Below are positions 1 through 7,011 of a stretch of 13,641 nt of DNA, piece after piece. The notes beneath the pieces were generated by a model, which saw only the letters and a list, made by a program, of their open reading frames with translations, did not search any database and was not told where the DNA came from. Position 1 is the stretch's first letter. Each line of letters starts with the position of its first letter. A program made the translations under genes and the position numbers. Source of the DNA: Candidatus Omnitrophota bacterium (GTDB lineage: Bacteria; Omnitrophota; Gorgyraeia; Gygaellales; Profunditerraquicolaceae); the NCBI GenBank assembly GCA_023229385.1, contig JALNZI010000028.1, positions 1 to 13,641 of the forward strand, written 5' to 3'.

Positions 1-2207
1 TCCCTGGCAAAACCTTGTTTATATAAAGCATAGCTGAACATTACGGCCATATGGCTGAAAACCGCCCCATTCTCTTTATCCCCATAAGAAAAAGAAAAAG
101 CCCGGCCCAGATCAAGCTGTTCCTGTTTGAAATCAGTATTCAGGTGCACACCGCCGGTATTTTTATCCAGCAAATATTTATTTACGTTTTCTAATATTTT
201 ACGCACCTGCCAAGGCTCAGGAATACCCGCCATTATAGTAAAGACCTGCGCAGTCAAGGTCATTTGCGTATGGCTTCCTTTCCTGCCCTCCAGGCGCTTC
301 TTACGATTATCATAATAACCGTTAAAAAAACCTTCCCGGAGGTATTCTGTCGAACGGATATGCTGTTTTATCCAGGCAGATTTAGCCTTAAGATCACTGG
401 TAATCCGCGAAAGGTCCAAGGTAACTTTTTTCCCGGATACGGAAACAGCGGTTTTAGAAAAATACTTATCTAAAAGTTTATGCTTAGAAGAAACACTTGC
501 ATAATCAATCTTGGTAAATAAAACCTCAAGCTCTTCGGCTAACTCTATATTCTTTTTGCCGGTTTTAAGCAGGATTTCAGCAAGCATCTCCAGGTTCTCT
601 GCGTACATAGCGCTAAAAGCCACGCTTTCCCCGTTTTCTTTGGCCATATCCAGGCCATCATTCCAATCCGCTCCTTCAAGGCGGATATGATTGTGGCTAC
701 CGACGTTAAAGAACTGCACCAGGTTTTGCACCAGAAGATGTTCAATAAGCGAACCCGAATAAACCTTTCCCTGACTGGTTTTTAATTTATTGCCGTAAGC
801 AGGCGTCCAATTGCGGTCAATATCTCGGGTGCGTTTTATTTCATGATTATAAAAATAAGTTGCCTTCTCAAATAATATATTCAGATCCCCGGTTTCATGA
901 ATATACAAATCCAGGGTTAAGAGCGGCCAGCTGCCGTGGTCCATCCACACCCGGCTGATATTATTGCGGTCGGCAATAAATTCTCCCGGAGCCTTACCGA
1001 TAATAGTAGCATTGGAGCCGTCAATTTTAACTCCGCAGAAATTATTAATCAGTAAAGGCCTTACTTTTTCCGGATCATTAAGGATAAGACTTAAACAATC
1101 CTGCCATAGATCACGCCAACCGCGGCCGCCTTTACCATAATCAAAATCCGGCAGGAAAGAACAACCAAAGATCCTTCTTAATGTCGGCTGGATATTTACC
1201 CAGCGCAGCCAATTATCAAAATCGCTATCTGCTGTTGCAATATCTATCTTGCGGCTTAAATTGCTCCAGTGTTCTTTAGTTTCCTGCAGGGCATGCGCAA
1301 CTTTATCCGGGTGGTTAAATTTAGAAACCAGTTTTGTAATTTGGCCGGGTTGGCTGGTTATCCCCATAATCAGCGTATATGTCTTTGACTGCTTAGGCTG
1401 AAGAGAAATCCTCTTAAAACTTAACCCTCCCATAACCTCTTTGCCCTGGATATTACCTGGCTTGCCGGTTATGCTTTTAAATACTGCCTCCGGTTCCTCC
1501 AAATCTCCTGAATCGCCACAAAACCCATCCTGAGTCGGATAAATCCTCTCGGGAGGAGAAAATTTCTCATCCCAGCCCAGGACAAAATAATTATCCTTAT
1601 TCGAATGATGTCCGGATTCATCAAATGATAAAGTCGGCTTAGAAATTACCCCGAATTTATGCGGGATAATCCTCTGCAAAAGACTGGTTACCTGGCGATG
1701 ATCACGGATATTATTAGCCCCGCGGTTATACATAGGAATAGCAGCTGTGGGGATAAAGCTTAACGATTTAGCGGAAATGTTAGTAAGCCTGACCTGCATT
1801 ATTTCAACAGGCTCATCCGTGGCCGGGACAAAAGAAAGTATCTCGGCATTAATGCCGATTGCCTTATTTTGACGGGTTATTTTCTGCCAAAGCAGGCCGG
1901 CCTCTAAACTGAACTTATCCTGGCGGATAGTGCGGGAATCCTTAGAAACACCGGTGGCTGACCATATTTTACGCGGGTTAATATAAACCCAGAAATTACG
2001 CGAAGAGCGCAGATTGGTTAAATCAATACGCGAAACAGGAGCCAGGAGAAAAGAGTTTTGTCCGTTTTTAATATCCCCGTGCAAATCCGGAGTAATCGAA
2101 GACATGATGCTGTTATTACCCAGGGGAAAATATAAATTCCTGATTCTATCCGCGCAAGATGAAGAAAAACTGCCTGAATTATCCGTAAAGGACCAAAGCT
2201 TTTCCAT
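1..2207 (-). CDS. GH94-type glycoside phosphorylase (cellobiose/chitobiose phosphorylase-like), 3' end cut by window edge
   Basis: The frame is open for 735 codons from the ATG at 2207-2205 to the window edge, so the C-terminus is missing. The N-terminus has the family's LYFPLGN...SSITPDLHGD pattern (about residues 25-45), followed by a beta-sandwich-like region. The (alpha/alpha)6 part carries RGWRDLWQD (about 362-370) and ADWNDG (about 513-518). The aspartate of DWND (D514 here) lies where GH94 enzymes have their general acid. GH94 enzymes cleave beta-linked disaccharides or oligosaccharides with phosphate, giving sugar-1-phosphate; they act in the cytoplasm, and no signal peptide is seen here. 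The substrate (cellobiose, chitobiose, laminaribiose or other) cannot be read from this sequence. An in-frame TAA at 2216-2214 fixes the start region. No Shine-Dalgarno is visible, unlike most neighbours. The gene follows the GNAT gene after 45 bases and may be the last gene of that operon. The family call is firm; the substrate is unknown. Confidence 0.85.
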   Translation of the reverse strand, partial: MEKLWSFTDNSGSFSSSCADRIRNLYFPLGNNSIMSSITPDLHGDIKNGQNSFLLAPVSRIDLTNLRSSRNFWVYINPRKIWSATGVSKDSRTIRQDKFSLEAGLLWQKITRQNKAIGINAEILSFVPATDEPVEIMQVRLTNISAKSLSFIPTAAIPMYNRGANNIRDHRQVTSLLQRIIPHKFGVISKPTLSFDESGHHSNKDNYFVLGWDEKFSPPERIYPTQDGFCGDSGDLEEPEAVFKSITGKPGNIQGKEVMGGLSFKRISLQPKQSKTYTLIMGITSQPGQITKLVSKFNHPDKVAHALQETKEHWSNLSRKIDIATADSDFDNWLRWVNIQPTLRRIFGCSFLPDFDYGKGGRGWRDLWQDCLSLILNDPEKVRPLLINNFCGVKIDGSNATIIGKAPGEFIADRNNISRVWMDHGSWPLLTLDLYIHETGDLNILFEKATYFYNHEIKRTRDIDRNWTPAYGNKLKTSQGKVYSGSLIEHLLVQNLVQFFNVGSHNHIRLEGADWNDGLDMAKENGESVAFSAMYAENLEMLAEILLKTGKKNIELAEELEVLFTKIDYASVSSKHKLLDKYFSKTAVSVSGKKVTLDLSRITSDLKAKSAWIKQHIRSTEYLREGFFNGYYDNRKKRLEGRKGSHTQMTLTAQVFTIMAGIPEPWQVRKILENVNKYLLDKNTGGVHLNTDFKQEQLDLGRAFSFSYGDKENGAVFSHMAVMFSYALYKQGFAR

Positions 2208-2215
2208 AGATGATT

Positions 2216-2244
2216 AAATTAACATAAGCATAGGCCATATTCAA
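2216..2244 (-). promoter_or_regulatory. Weak candidate promoter just upstream of the GH94-type gene
   Basis: On the minus strand TTGAAT (2244-2239) is followed after 17 bases by TAATTT (2221-2216), with TG one base before the -10. The predicted start would fall at or within a few bases of the ATG at 2207, which would give a nearly leaderless mRNA. That would fit the absence of a Shine-Dalgarno. The match is modest and could be chance. Confidence 0.3.
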
Positions 2245-2252
2245 GTAAAACT

Positions 2253-2915
2253 CTATACCTGCGCCAACTTCTTACCGAAGATAAAAAGCGGGGCATCTTT
2301 ATGTAAGATATACCTGAAATACGACCTCCTGCCTTCATACAAAAGCTGAAATGACTGTTTGGAAAAAAAGTCCGCTCCAGCCCGGGAAAGTGTCGCTAAA
2401 TGCACACCGGGAACATTTTCTTCCTTAAGATAATCCAGGTAGGCACTGATCAAGGCCTTTCCGATGTGCTTACCGCGAAACTCTTCTTTTATATTAATAT
2501 GTAAAGTAGCCGGATATTCTTTTGTAAAATCAGGCGTCCGGAGACCGCCACTAATCAGCGCTTTCAAACAATTAAAAATAAAGATGATATTCTTTTTATT
2601 GGTAAAAGTTCCGTTTTTTAACGCCTTCCAAAATAAGGGAAAGATTAGCTTATCCCGGAAAACTTTTTCCGCGGTAATTTTATTCTTTGCGCCAATCAGA
2701 TAACCGGCAATTACCGAATTAACCTCTGCGACAAAACAAGATTCCGGTTCATAATCAGTGAAGTATAAATTAAGGGCATCGCCAATAACTTCCCTTCCTT
2801 CAAAGAATAACCCGGCTGACTGGCCCATAAAAGCAGTGTCATGGCTGATCGACCTGACCTCATCCCTGTCCCTGCTCTCGAATTTCCGGATAACCAGGTT
2901 AAAGGTTTCCAGCAT
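2253..2915 (-). CDS. GNAT-family N-acetyltransferase
   Basis: 220 residues. It is a probable acetyl-CoA-dependent acyltransferase; the acceptor is unknown. The acetyl-CoA-binding motif A is visible as EEFRGKHIGKAL (about 144-155, with R147-G148-K149-H150-I151-G152), followed by an amphipathic helix and the C-terminal strand/helix region (AGADFFSKQSFQLL, about 179-192). An N-terminal beta1-alpha1 region (VIRKFESRDRDEVRSI) also fits the fold. The insert between about residues 80 and 130, rich in Phe/Lys/Asn, is longer than in minimal GNATs. The ATG at 2915-2913 has a strong GAGGAG six bases upstream. It overlaps the end of the DUF2062 gene by 17 bases, so the two are probably translated from one message. 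The fold is well supported; the substrate is not known. Confidence 0.85.
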   Translation of the reverse strand: MLETFNLVIRKFESRDRDEVRSISHDTAFMGQSAGLFFEGREVIGDALNLYFTDYEPESCFVAEVNSVIAGYLIGAKNKITAEKVFRDKLIFPLFWKALKNGTFTNKKNIIFIFNCLKALISGGLRTPDFTKEYPATLHINIKEEFRGKHIGKALISAYLDYLKEENVPGVHLATLSRAGADFFSKQSFQLLYEGRRSYFRYILHKDAPLFIFGKKLAQV

Positions 2916-3351
2916 GTTTTCTCCTCGTCATTAACCTCTTGGCCACAAAGAAAACAATGAAATAAAAAATTACCGCGCAAATAATCCCCAGGACTACACT
3001 GCCCAGGAAAAGCGGTTGATAAAAGGAGCAGATTTTTTGGAAGGTTATATTTTTAAATACCGACCAGCTTAAAGGTTCAAATCTCCCCTTGAAAATGAAC
3101 CTGCCAATTTCATAACCCGCCCAGGTTATGGGAGGAACTGTCGGCGGCAAAGAGATACTCGTCCCCAGAAAAATCGCTATTTTATTGGCCGGGCGTACGA
3201 GAATAGCAGCTATAACCACCAGGATAGTATGCAGGCCATAAACCGGCAGGATCCCGATGAAAACTCCTATGGCCACCCCCAGGGCAATCTCATGGGGAGA
3301 GTTATTTAACCTGAGCAGACGGACAGCAAGCTTTTTATATTTCCACTTCAA
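2899..3351 (-). CDS. DUF2062-domain membrane protein
   Basis: 150 residues from a TTG start (3351-3349) with AGGAG nine bases upstream. No other start codon suits the conserved N-terminus. The segment SPHEIALGVAIGVFIGILPV and following GLHT (about 18-42) is the typical opening of DUF2062 proteins. It is followed by a second hydrophobic hairpin (about 44-80) with a PPTVPP turn, and a C-terminal transmembrane helix at about 113-138 ending in a basic tail. The biochemical role of DUF2062 is not established. In many genomes the domain occurs alone or next to envelope or glycosyltransferase genes. Here it sits between a small two-helix protein (30-base gap) and a GNAT gene (17-base overlap). The family assignment is confident; the function is unknown. 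Confidence 0.82.
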   Translation of the reverse strand: MKWKYKKLAVRLLRLNNSPHEIALGVAIGVFIGILPVYGLHTILVVIAAILVRPANKIAIFLGTSISLPPTVPPITWAGYEIGRFIFKGRFEPLSWSVFKNITFQKICSFYQPLFLGSVVLGIICAVIFYFIVFFVAKRLMTRRKHAGNL

Positions 3352-3381
3352 GGTAATTATCTCCTGTTAGAATATAAGAAT

Positions 3382-3624
3382 TTAACGCAGATTTAGAATA
3401 CAAATTATTGCCAGGGGGGCGGCAAGAATCAGGAACAGACCCATAAGTTTAGTATTGCGTACTTCCCGGGGCATCGAAATCGGCTCAATGCGCCAGTTGA
3501 TCTTTTCATAAAACTTTCTTTGAAACTCGATAACCGCTCCCGGCTTAAAAAACATTACTAAGCCGGCGGTCACGGCTAAAAAGTAAACCAATATTGAAAT
3601 TGGGCAAAAAATATTTCCGGGCAC
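3382..3624 (-). CDS. Small two-helix membrane protein, family not recognised
   Basis: 80 residues from a GTG start at 3624-3622, with a weak AAGG eight bases upstream. Two hydrophobic helices (about 8-26 and 60-78) flank a basic and acidic middle (FQRKFYEKINWRIEPISMPRE, split here for length). The middle contains several charged residues and Trp44, and would probably lie on one face of the membrane. I recognise no named family. Its position ten bases after the PilZ stop and 30 bases before DUF2062 supports a real, co-transcribed gene. Gene spacing and the clear membrane pattern argue against a chance frame. The exact start is less certain because the Shine-Dalgarno is weak; a TTG at codon 12 would remove part of the first helix and is less likely. 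Confidence 0.7.
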   Translation of the reverse strand: MPGNIFCPISILVYFLAVTAGLVMFFKPGAVIEFQRKFYEKINWRIEPISMPREVRNTKLMGLFLILAAPLAIICILNLR

Positions 3625-3634
3625 GCGGAGAACC

Positions 3635-3991
3635 TTAAACTCCTGGTTGCTGCGTATTGATTTTTAAAGAGACCTTGATATAGCTTATAAGGTAATCTAT
3701 GATCTCCGGAGGCAGGTCTACAAATTCCACCCCTACCTCAAATTCATCGCCATAAGGCATCTGCTTAATCCACATACACCTGACCAATGTCTCAAAGCTA
3801 AATAAAGTCCGGGGGAAAGAAATCCTGATCCTCAGGCGGGTATCTTTGGGGATAAATTCGTGCGTGAAAAACCTTATGCCTCCCTGGCTGATATCTTTTG
3901 TGAGATATTGCTTTGTTGTGTCCGTCGGAAGAATCTCATAAGCTATTTGCAGGCTTTCAGGAACCCTGGCATATCTTCTTCTCTCTTGCAT
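3635..3991 (-). CDS. PilZ-domain protein (predicted c-di-GMP receptor)
   Basis: 118 residues, a single PilZ domain. The two ligand motifs are both present: RRRYAR at about 4-9 (the RxxxR-type arginines) and DISQGG at about 33-38 (the D/N-x-S-x-x-G motif). The family's closing strand follows, with DEFEVGVEFVDL at about 82-93. With both motifs intact, c-di-GMP binding is plausible. Such single-domain proteins usually act as small adaptors, here with no attached output domain. The ATG at 3991 has a strong GGAGG about ten bases upstream. It follows the MEDS gene after 54 bases and precedes the 80-residue membrane protein after 10 bases, so a membrane-linked target encoded next door is possible. 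Family confident; ligand inferred from motifs. Confidence 0.88.
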   Translation of the reverse strand: MQERRRYARVPESLQIAYEILPTDTTKQYLTKDISQGGIRFFTHEFIPKDTRLRIRISFPRTLFSFETLVRCMWIKQMPYGDEFEVGVEFVDLPPEIIDYLISYIKVSLKINTQQPGV

Positions 3992-4045
3992 TACGCTAAT
4001 CCCCTCCTTCGTTGAATACGTTAACCTATAAGGTTATACCAAATA

Positions 4046-4633
4046 TCAAACAAACAGGTTGTTGATCTCCGAGGCCCTAAAGACCTCCCAACCCAAATCC
4101 CGGTTAACAATGGTAAAACGATGATAAGCAATAATATTTAAAATATTGGGCGTATCAATGCTATCCAAAGAATAAGTACAAATCGCCTTGATCTTCATTC
4201 GCTCGATAATATTATTGACTTCTTTCTCGTATAAGTTCATTTTAAAGACATAGGCGTTGAAAAGATCAGTCCCGTCTCCAGCAACCCGGATACCGGAAAA
4301 TTCCTGGCCTAAAACCTCTTTTTCCCTTTTAATCCACCAATCAATCATATTTAAGGCGCTGAAAACCCCGTCCTGGATATAATAATCGCGGTAATTCCTG
4401 ATTTCAATTTGTCCTCTGTTAATATAATATTCCAGGTTGCCTATCTCTTTATTCAAAACAAGTTTGGCTGTTTCAACTTCCAATGCATCCGGCAGGGCCC
4501 ATACGCAAAACTCATTATTTTCTAAACCGGCCTTAAAATATGGGGTCAGGCCAGAGGTCAGTTCATCCCTGCCCTTATAAAACATGCACATATGGCTTCC
4601 CCAGGCGGCATTATATATAAGATCAGTCTGCAT
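4046..4633 (-). CDS. MEDS-domain sensory protein (DcmR-like sensing domain)
   Basis: 195 residues covering one MEDS domain with no attached output domain. Recognisable features are SHMCMFYKGRDEL near residues 13-25 (the family's H-x-C-x-F-Y), the FKAGLENNEFCVWALPD stretch at about 33-49, GIRVAGDG at about 114-121, and CTYSLD at about 152-157. MEDS domains resemble the RecA/KaiC fold but lack a usable Walker A. They are found in sensors of methanogens and methylotrophs such as DcmR; the ligand is generally not known. His14 and Cys16 are natural candidates for ligand or metal contact, which is an inference. The ATG at 4633-4631 has a G-rich Shine-Dalgarno eight bases upstream, and a good promoter lies at 4686-4713, so this is probably the first gene of the operon continuing with PilZ. 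Confidence 0.82.
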   Translation of the reverse strand: MQTDLIYNAAWGSHMCMFYKGRDELTSGLTPYFKAGLENNEFCVWALPDALEVETAKLVLNKEIGNLEYYINRGQIEIRNYRDYYIQDGVFSALNMIDWWIKREKEVLGQEFSGIRVAGDGTDLFNAYVFKMNLYEKEVNNIIERMKIKAICTYSLDSIDTPNILNIIAYHRFTIVNRDLGWEVFRASEINNLFV

Positions 4634-4685
4634 AGTTATGCCCCCCTATTTCAGCATTCCGAAAAAATATGCATCAATAAAATAC

Positions 4686-4713
4686 ATTATCTAACTTTTA
4701 AAATTGAAGTCAA
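4686..4713 (-). promoter_or_regulatory. Sigma70-type promoter for the MEDS/PilZ operon
   Basis: On the minus strand TTGACT (4713-4708), a 16-base spacer, then GATAAT (4691-4686). Both hexamers match consensus at 5 of 6. Transcription would start about 45 bases before the MEDS ATG. It lies just past the stop of the upstream 146-residue gene. Confidence 0.6.
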
Positions 4714-4749
4714 CCTTTTTATCGGCAAATTAACTTACAAGATGCTAGC

Positions 4750-5190
4750 TTATTCCTTTAATTTTCTAACCGCCCAGCTTATAAAACGAATAAGTAATAA
4801 AATAAGATAGGCAATAGCTAATTTCAAAATGAATAACCGGCCGATAAAATAACTATATATTTTAGATATATATACCTGATTGGAGTTTATGTATTTTGAG
4901 CTCTTTAAGGGAGATTGAATATTTGCCGTCCTTATAAATTCCCTAATACGTTTATCGACAAGTTTTTGCGAAGGGTTATGGGCTTGAGCAAGAAATCGAT
5001 TATAATTGGAGTCATTGCGAATCTCAGGATTTATACTGATAGAGTATATTTCTCCGTTAGCAAATTCCAATCTGTATTTAGGTAATCCCACCGGGACATT
5101 CTGAAGAATAAGGAGGGAAAAATACAAAATTACGGCCAATCCCAGGATAATCAATCCTTCTTTCGCTATTATCCGCTTGAAACTTTTCAT
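4750..5190 (-). CDS. Two-helix membrane protein with central extracytoplasmic-type domain, family not recognised
   Basis: 146 residues. A basic N-terminus (MKSFKRIIAKE) is followed by a transmembrane helix at about 12-30. The soluble middle of about 85 residues is rich in Asn/Ser/Ile (LEFANGEIYSISINPE, residues 41-56), and a second long helix spans about 117-140 with a basic tail. By the positive-inside rule both ends are cytoplasmic and the middle domain is outside. I do not recognise a family. The ATG at 5190-5188 has a GGGGAAG-type Shine-Dalgarno and its own promoter-like elements at 5232-5260. It stands alone between the tRNA terminator and the promoter of the MEDS operon, so it is probably monocistronic or reads through. 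Codon use and signals look genuine; the function is unknown. Confidence 0.7.
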   Translation of the reverse strand: MKSFKRIIAKEGLIILGLAVILYFSLLILQNVPVGLPKYRLEFANGEIYSISINPEIRNDSNYNRFLAQAHNPSQKLVDKRIREFIRTANIQSPLKSSKYINSNQVYISKIYSYFIGRLFILKLAIAYLILLLIRFISWAVRKLKE

Positions 5191-5231
5191 CTTAACTTCC
5201 CCTTTTTCTCCTCTAGCTGATTCTGATAATT

Positions 5232-5260
5232 ATTATAACCCCGGAATATCCCTAAAACAA
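5232..5260 (-). promoter_or_regulatory. Candidate promoter for the 146-residue membrane protein gene
   Basis: On the minus strand a perfect TATAAT (5237-5232) lies 17 bases after TTGTTT (5260-5255), which matches only the TTG of the -35 consensus. It begins directly after the T-run of the tRNA terminator. The -10 is strong and the -35 weak. Confidence 0.45.
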
Positions 5261-5261
5261 C

Positions 5262-5289
5262 AAAAAACCCGCCAGTTTATTAGCGGGTT
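5262..5289 (-). terminator. Intrinsic terminator after tRNA-fMet
   Basis: On the minus strand AACCCGC (5289-5283) pairs perfectly with GCGGGTT (5272-5266) across a ten-base loop. The last bases of the stem merge into a run of six T. It starts four bases after the tRNA CCA end, so it closes the enolase/ftsB/tRNA unit or a tRNA-only transcript. Confidence 0.85.
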
Positions 5290-5292
5290 AAT

Positions 5293-5369
5293 TGGTTGCG
5301 GGGATGCGATTTGAACGCATGACCTCAAGGTTATGAGCCTTGCGAGCTACCAGGCTGCTCCACCCCGCG
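5293..5369 (-). tRNA. Initiator tRNA-fMet (anticodon CAT), CCA encoded
   Basis: A 77-base cloverleaf on the minus strand: acceptor CGCGGGG/CCCCGCA, D stem GAGC/GCTC, anticodon stem CAAGG/CCTTG around loop CTCATAA, T stem ATGCG/CGCAT around TTCAAAT, then A73 and CCA. Initiator traits are the unpaired C1-A72 end and the A11-U24 pair. Elongator tRNA-Met would have a paired 1-72. One oddity is that the anticodon stem has A29-U41 in place of the first of the three G-C pairs usual in bacterial initiators. A strong terminator follows at once. Upstream, toward ftsB, is a short repeat/hairpin stretch; no clear tRNA promoter is seen apart from a weak TAAAAT. Confidence 0.96.
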
Positions 5370-5375
5370 AAATTG

Positions 5376-5457
5376 AGCACCATAAATATTTTATCTAGCG
5401 AAATCCTTGATTGAACGACAGCGAAATCAAGGATAAAAGCACCATAAATTTTTTATC
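5376..5457. repeat. Pair of 20-base direct repeats flanking a hairpin, between ftsB-like gene and tRNA-fMet
   Basis: Copies at 5376-5395 and 5438-5457 match at 19 of 20 bases, differing only at the thirteenth base. The right copy includes the stop region of the ftsB-like gene. The 42 bases between them hold a perfect 10-bp inverted repeat. The 7-mer gcgaaat also occurs three times (5367, 5398, 5421), the first touching the tRNA 5' end. This could be a local duplication or the scar of a small palindromic element. Confidence 0.7.
5403..5434. repeat. Perfect 10-bp inverted repeat (hairpin) in the ftsB-tRNA spacer
   Basis: Arms at 5403-5412 (atccttgatt) and 5425-5434 (aatcaaggat) are perfectly complementary with a 12-base loop. 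Neither side is followed by a T-run, so it is not a standard terminator. It might serve as an RNA processing or stabilising hairpin between the mRNA and the tRNA. Confidence 0.65.
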
Positions 5458-5734
5458 GCTTCTTATCCGAGAAAATCTTAACCGGGATTTCGCCTTTTCT
5501 GACTACGCCCATCTTATCCCGGGCCATTTTCTCTTGATAAACCGGGTCATTCTCGACCCGTCTAAGTTCCTGCTGTAAAAGATAATTCTCAACGGCCATC
5601 TTGCGGAAACTATGCTCTAACTGACGGTTCTTGGCCCTCAAAGACTGCAATTTAATATAACCCGGCAGAAACAAAGCTAAAAGTAAAACCGCGAAACCAA
5701 AAAGCCAAAAGGCCTTCCTTAACGTAGAGAGCAT
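5453..5734 (-). CDS. ftsB: Septum formation initiator protein, FtsB/DivIC family
   Basis: 93 residues, the usual size. A short cytoplasmic N-terminus, one transmembrane helix (about 7-24), a coiled coil (about 26-62, LRAKNRQLEHSF...LQQELRRV) and the family's closing motif NDPVYQEKMARDKMGVV and GEI (about 62-83). FtsB/DivIC proteins form a bitopic complex with FtsL and FtsQ/DivIB that links the divisome to septal wall synthesis. The ATG at 5734 overlaps the enolase 3' end by 16 bases and has no good Shine-Dalgarno, so translation is probably coupled to enolase. Enolase next to ftsB is a recurring arrangement in bacteria, which supports the call. A charged tail (KIFSDKKR) ends the protein. The symbol could equally be divIC; the family is firm. 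Confidence 0.85.
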   Translation of the reverse strand: MLSTLRKAFWLFGFAVLLLALFLPGYIKLQSLRAKNRQLEHSFRKMAVENYLLQQELRRVENDPVYQEKMARDKMGVVRKGEIPVKIFSDKKR

Positions 5735-6999
5735 CTGTTTTTCCAGGATGTCCCCGCATAAACCGCTCTTTTACCTAACTCTTCTTCAATTCTCAAAAGC
5801 TCGTTGTATTTACAGATCCTGTCGGTGCGGGATAAAGAGCCGGTTTTGATCTGCCCCACGCCGCTGGCTACCGCCAGGTGCGCGATAGTCGTATCCTCTG
5901 TTTCTCCGGAACGATGCGAGATTACGGCGTTATATTTATTCTTTTTGGCTATGGCAATAGCCTCAAGAGTCTCTGAAAGAGAACCAATCTGATTTACTTT
6001 TATCAGTATAGCATTAGCTATTTTTTCCGCAATCCCTTTTTTGAATATCTTGGGGTTAGTAACAAAGGTGTCATCCCCTACCAACTGAACCCTGCCTCCC
6101 AGTTTTTGAGTCATCTGGGCCCAACCGCTCCAATCATGCTCGGAAAGACCATCCTCGATAGAAAGAATGGGATAACGGCTAAGCCACCCTTCGTAAATAG
6201 CAATGAGGTCCGCATAAGACTTCTCTGAACCCTCAAAGGTATATTTACCATCCTTGCAAAAAGAACTGGCGGCACAATCCAAAGCCAAAGAGACATCCTT
6301 GCCCGGGATATAACCTGCCTTTTTAATCGCCTCAATAATTAAACCTAAAGCCTCTTCGTTAGAATTAAGGCTGGGGGCAAAACCACCTTCGTCACCCACG
6401 GAAGTAGAAAGTTTTTTAGATTTTAAAAGCGCCTTAAGATTATGGAATACTTCTGTAGCCATGCGCAGGGATTCTGAAAAATTCTTGCCTCCAATAGGCA
6501 TAATCATAAATTCCTGGATATCCAGGTTGTTATCTGCGTGCATCCCGCCGTTTAAGATGTTCATTAAAGGTACCGGCAGGATATTTGCCTTGGGCCCGCC
6601 TAAGAATTTATAAAGCGGCTGTTTTTTTGCCAATGCCGCTGCTTTAGCCACTGCCATCGAAACCCCCAGGATGGCATTAGCCCCAAGGTTGGATTTAAAC
6701 TCTGTCCCGTCCAGCTTAATTAAAAGCTTATCAATCTTGGCGAAATCCGCTGTCTTTCCGCAAATAGCGGAATTAATTATGGTATTAACATTGGCAACTG
6801 CCTTTAACACGCCTTTACCTAAATACCTGCTTTTATCGCCATCCCTTAACTCCAGGGCTTCATTATCTCCGGTAGAAGCTCCCGAGGGAACCGCCGCGCG
6901 GCCTAAAATTCCGTTGGTTAAAATACAATCCACTTCAACCGTAGGATTACCGCGGGAATCCAGGATCTCCCGAGCTAAAACTTTCTTGATTTTTGCCAT
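5719..6999 (-). CDS. eno: Enolase (2-phosphoglycerate dehydratase)
   Basis: 426 residues from the ATG at 6999-6997, chosen because AAGGAG lies about six bases upstream and the protein then begins MAKIKKVLAREILDSRGNPT, as enolases do. A longer in-frame start at 7035 lacks a Shine-Dalgarno and adds 12 unconserved residues. The enzyme interconverts 2-phosphoglycerate and phosphoenolpyruvate in glycolysis/gluconeogenesis, with Mg2+. Key residues are visible: GDEGG with E204 (acid/base), K334 in LIKVNQIG (base), metal ligands D241, E282 (SIEDG) and D309 or D310 (VGDD), the loop HADNN, and HRSGE at 362-366. The C-terminus (YAGTSWKNRCSLR) is unlike the common ending and overlaps the next gene. A strong promoter (7101-7128) and a structured leader precede it; ftsB follows. 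Confidence 0.97.
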   Translation of the reverse strand: MAKIKKVLAREILDSRGNPTVEVDCILTNGILGRAAVPSGASTGDNEALELRDGDKSRYLGKGVLKAVANVNTIINSAICGKTADFAKIDKLLIKLDGTEFKSNLGANAILGVSMAVAKAAALAKKQPLYKFLGGPKANILPVPLMNILNGGMHADNNLDIQEFMIMPIGGKNFSESLRMATEVFHNLKALLKSKKLSTSVGDEGGFAPSLNSNEEALGLIIEAIKKAGYIPGKDVSLALDCAASSFCKDGKYTFEGSEKSYADLIAIYEGWLSRYPILSIEDGLSEHDWSGWAQMTQKLGGRVQLVGDDTFVTNPKIFKKGIAEKIANAILIKVNQIGSLSETLEAIAIAKKNKYNAVISHRSGETEDTTIAHLAVASGVGQIKTGSLSRTDRICKYNELLRIEEELGKRAVYAGTSWKNRCSLR

Positions 7000-7011
7000 T
7001 TTTTTCTCCTT

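Noticed and set aside
127..473. Plus-strand frames opposite the GH94-type gene
   Set aside because: Low-complexity translations, no family features, fully antisense to a clearly conserved protein.
2711..2980. 89-residue minus-strand frame overlapping the GNAT and DUF2062 genes
   Set aside because: Its translation is the GNAT gene read in another frame; both flanking genes have good starts and family matches.
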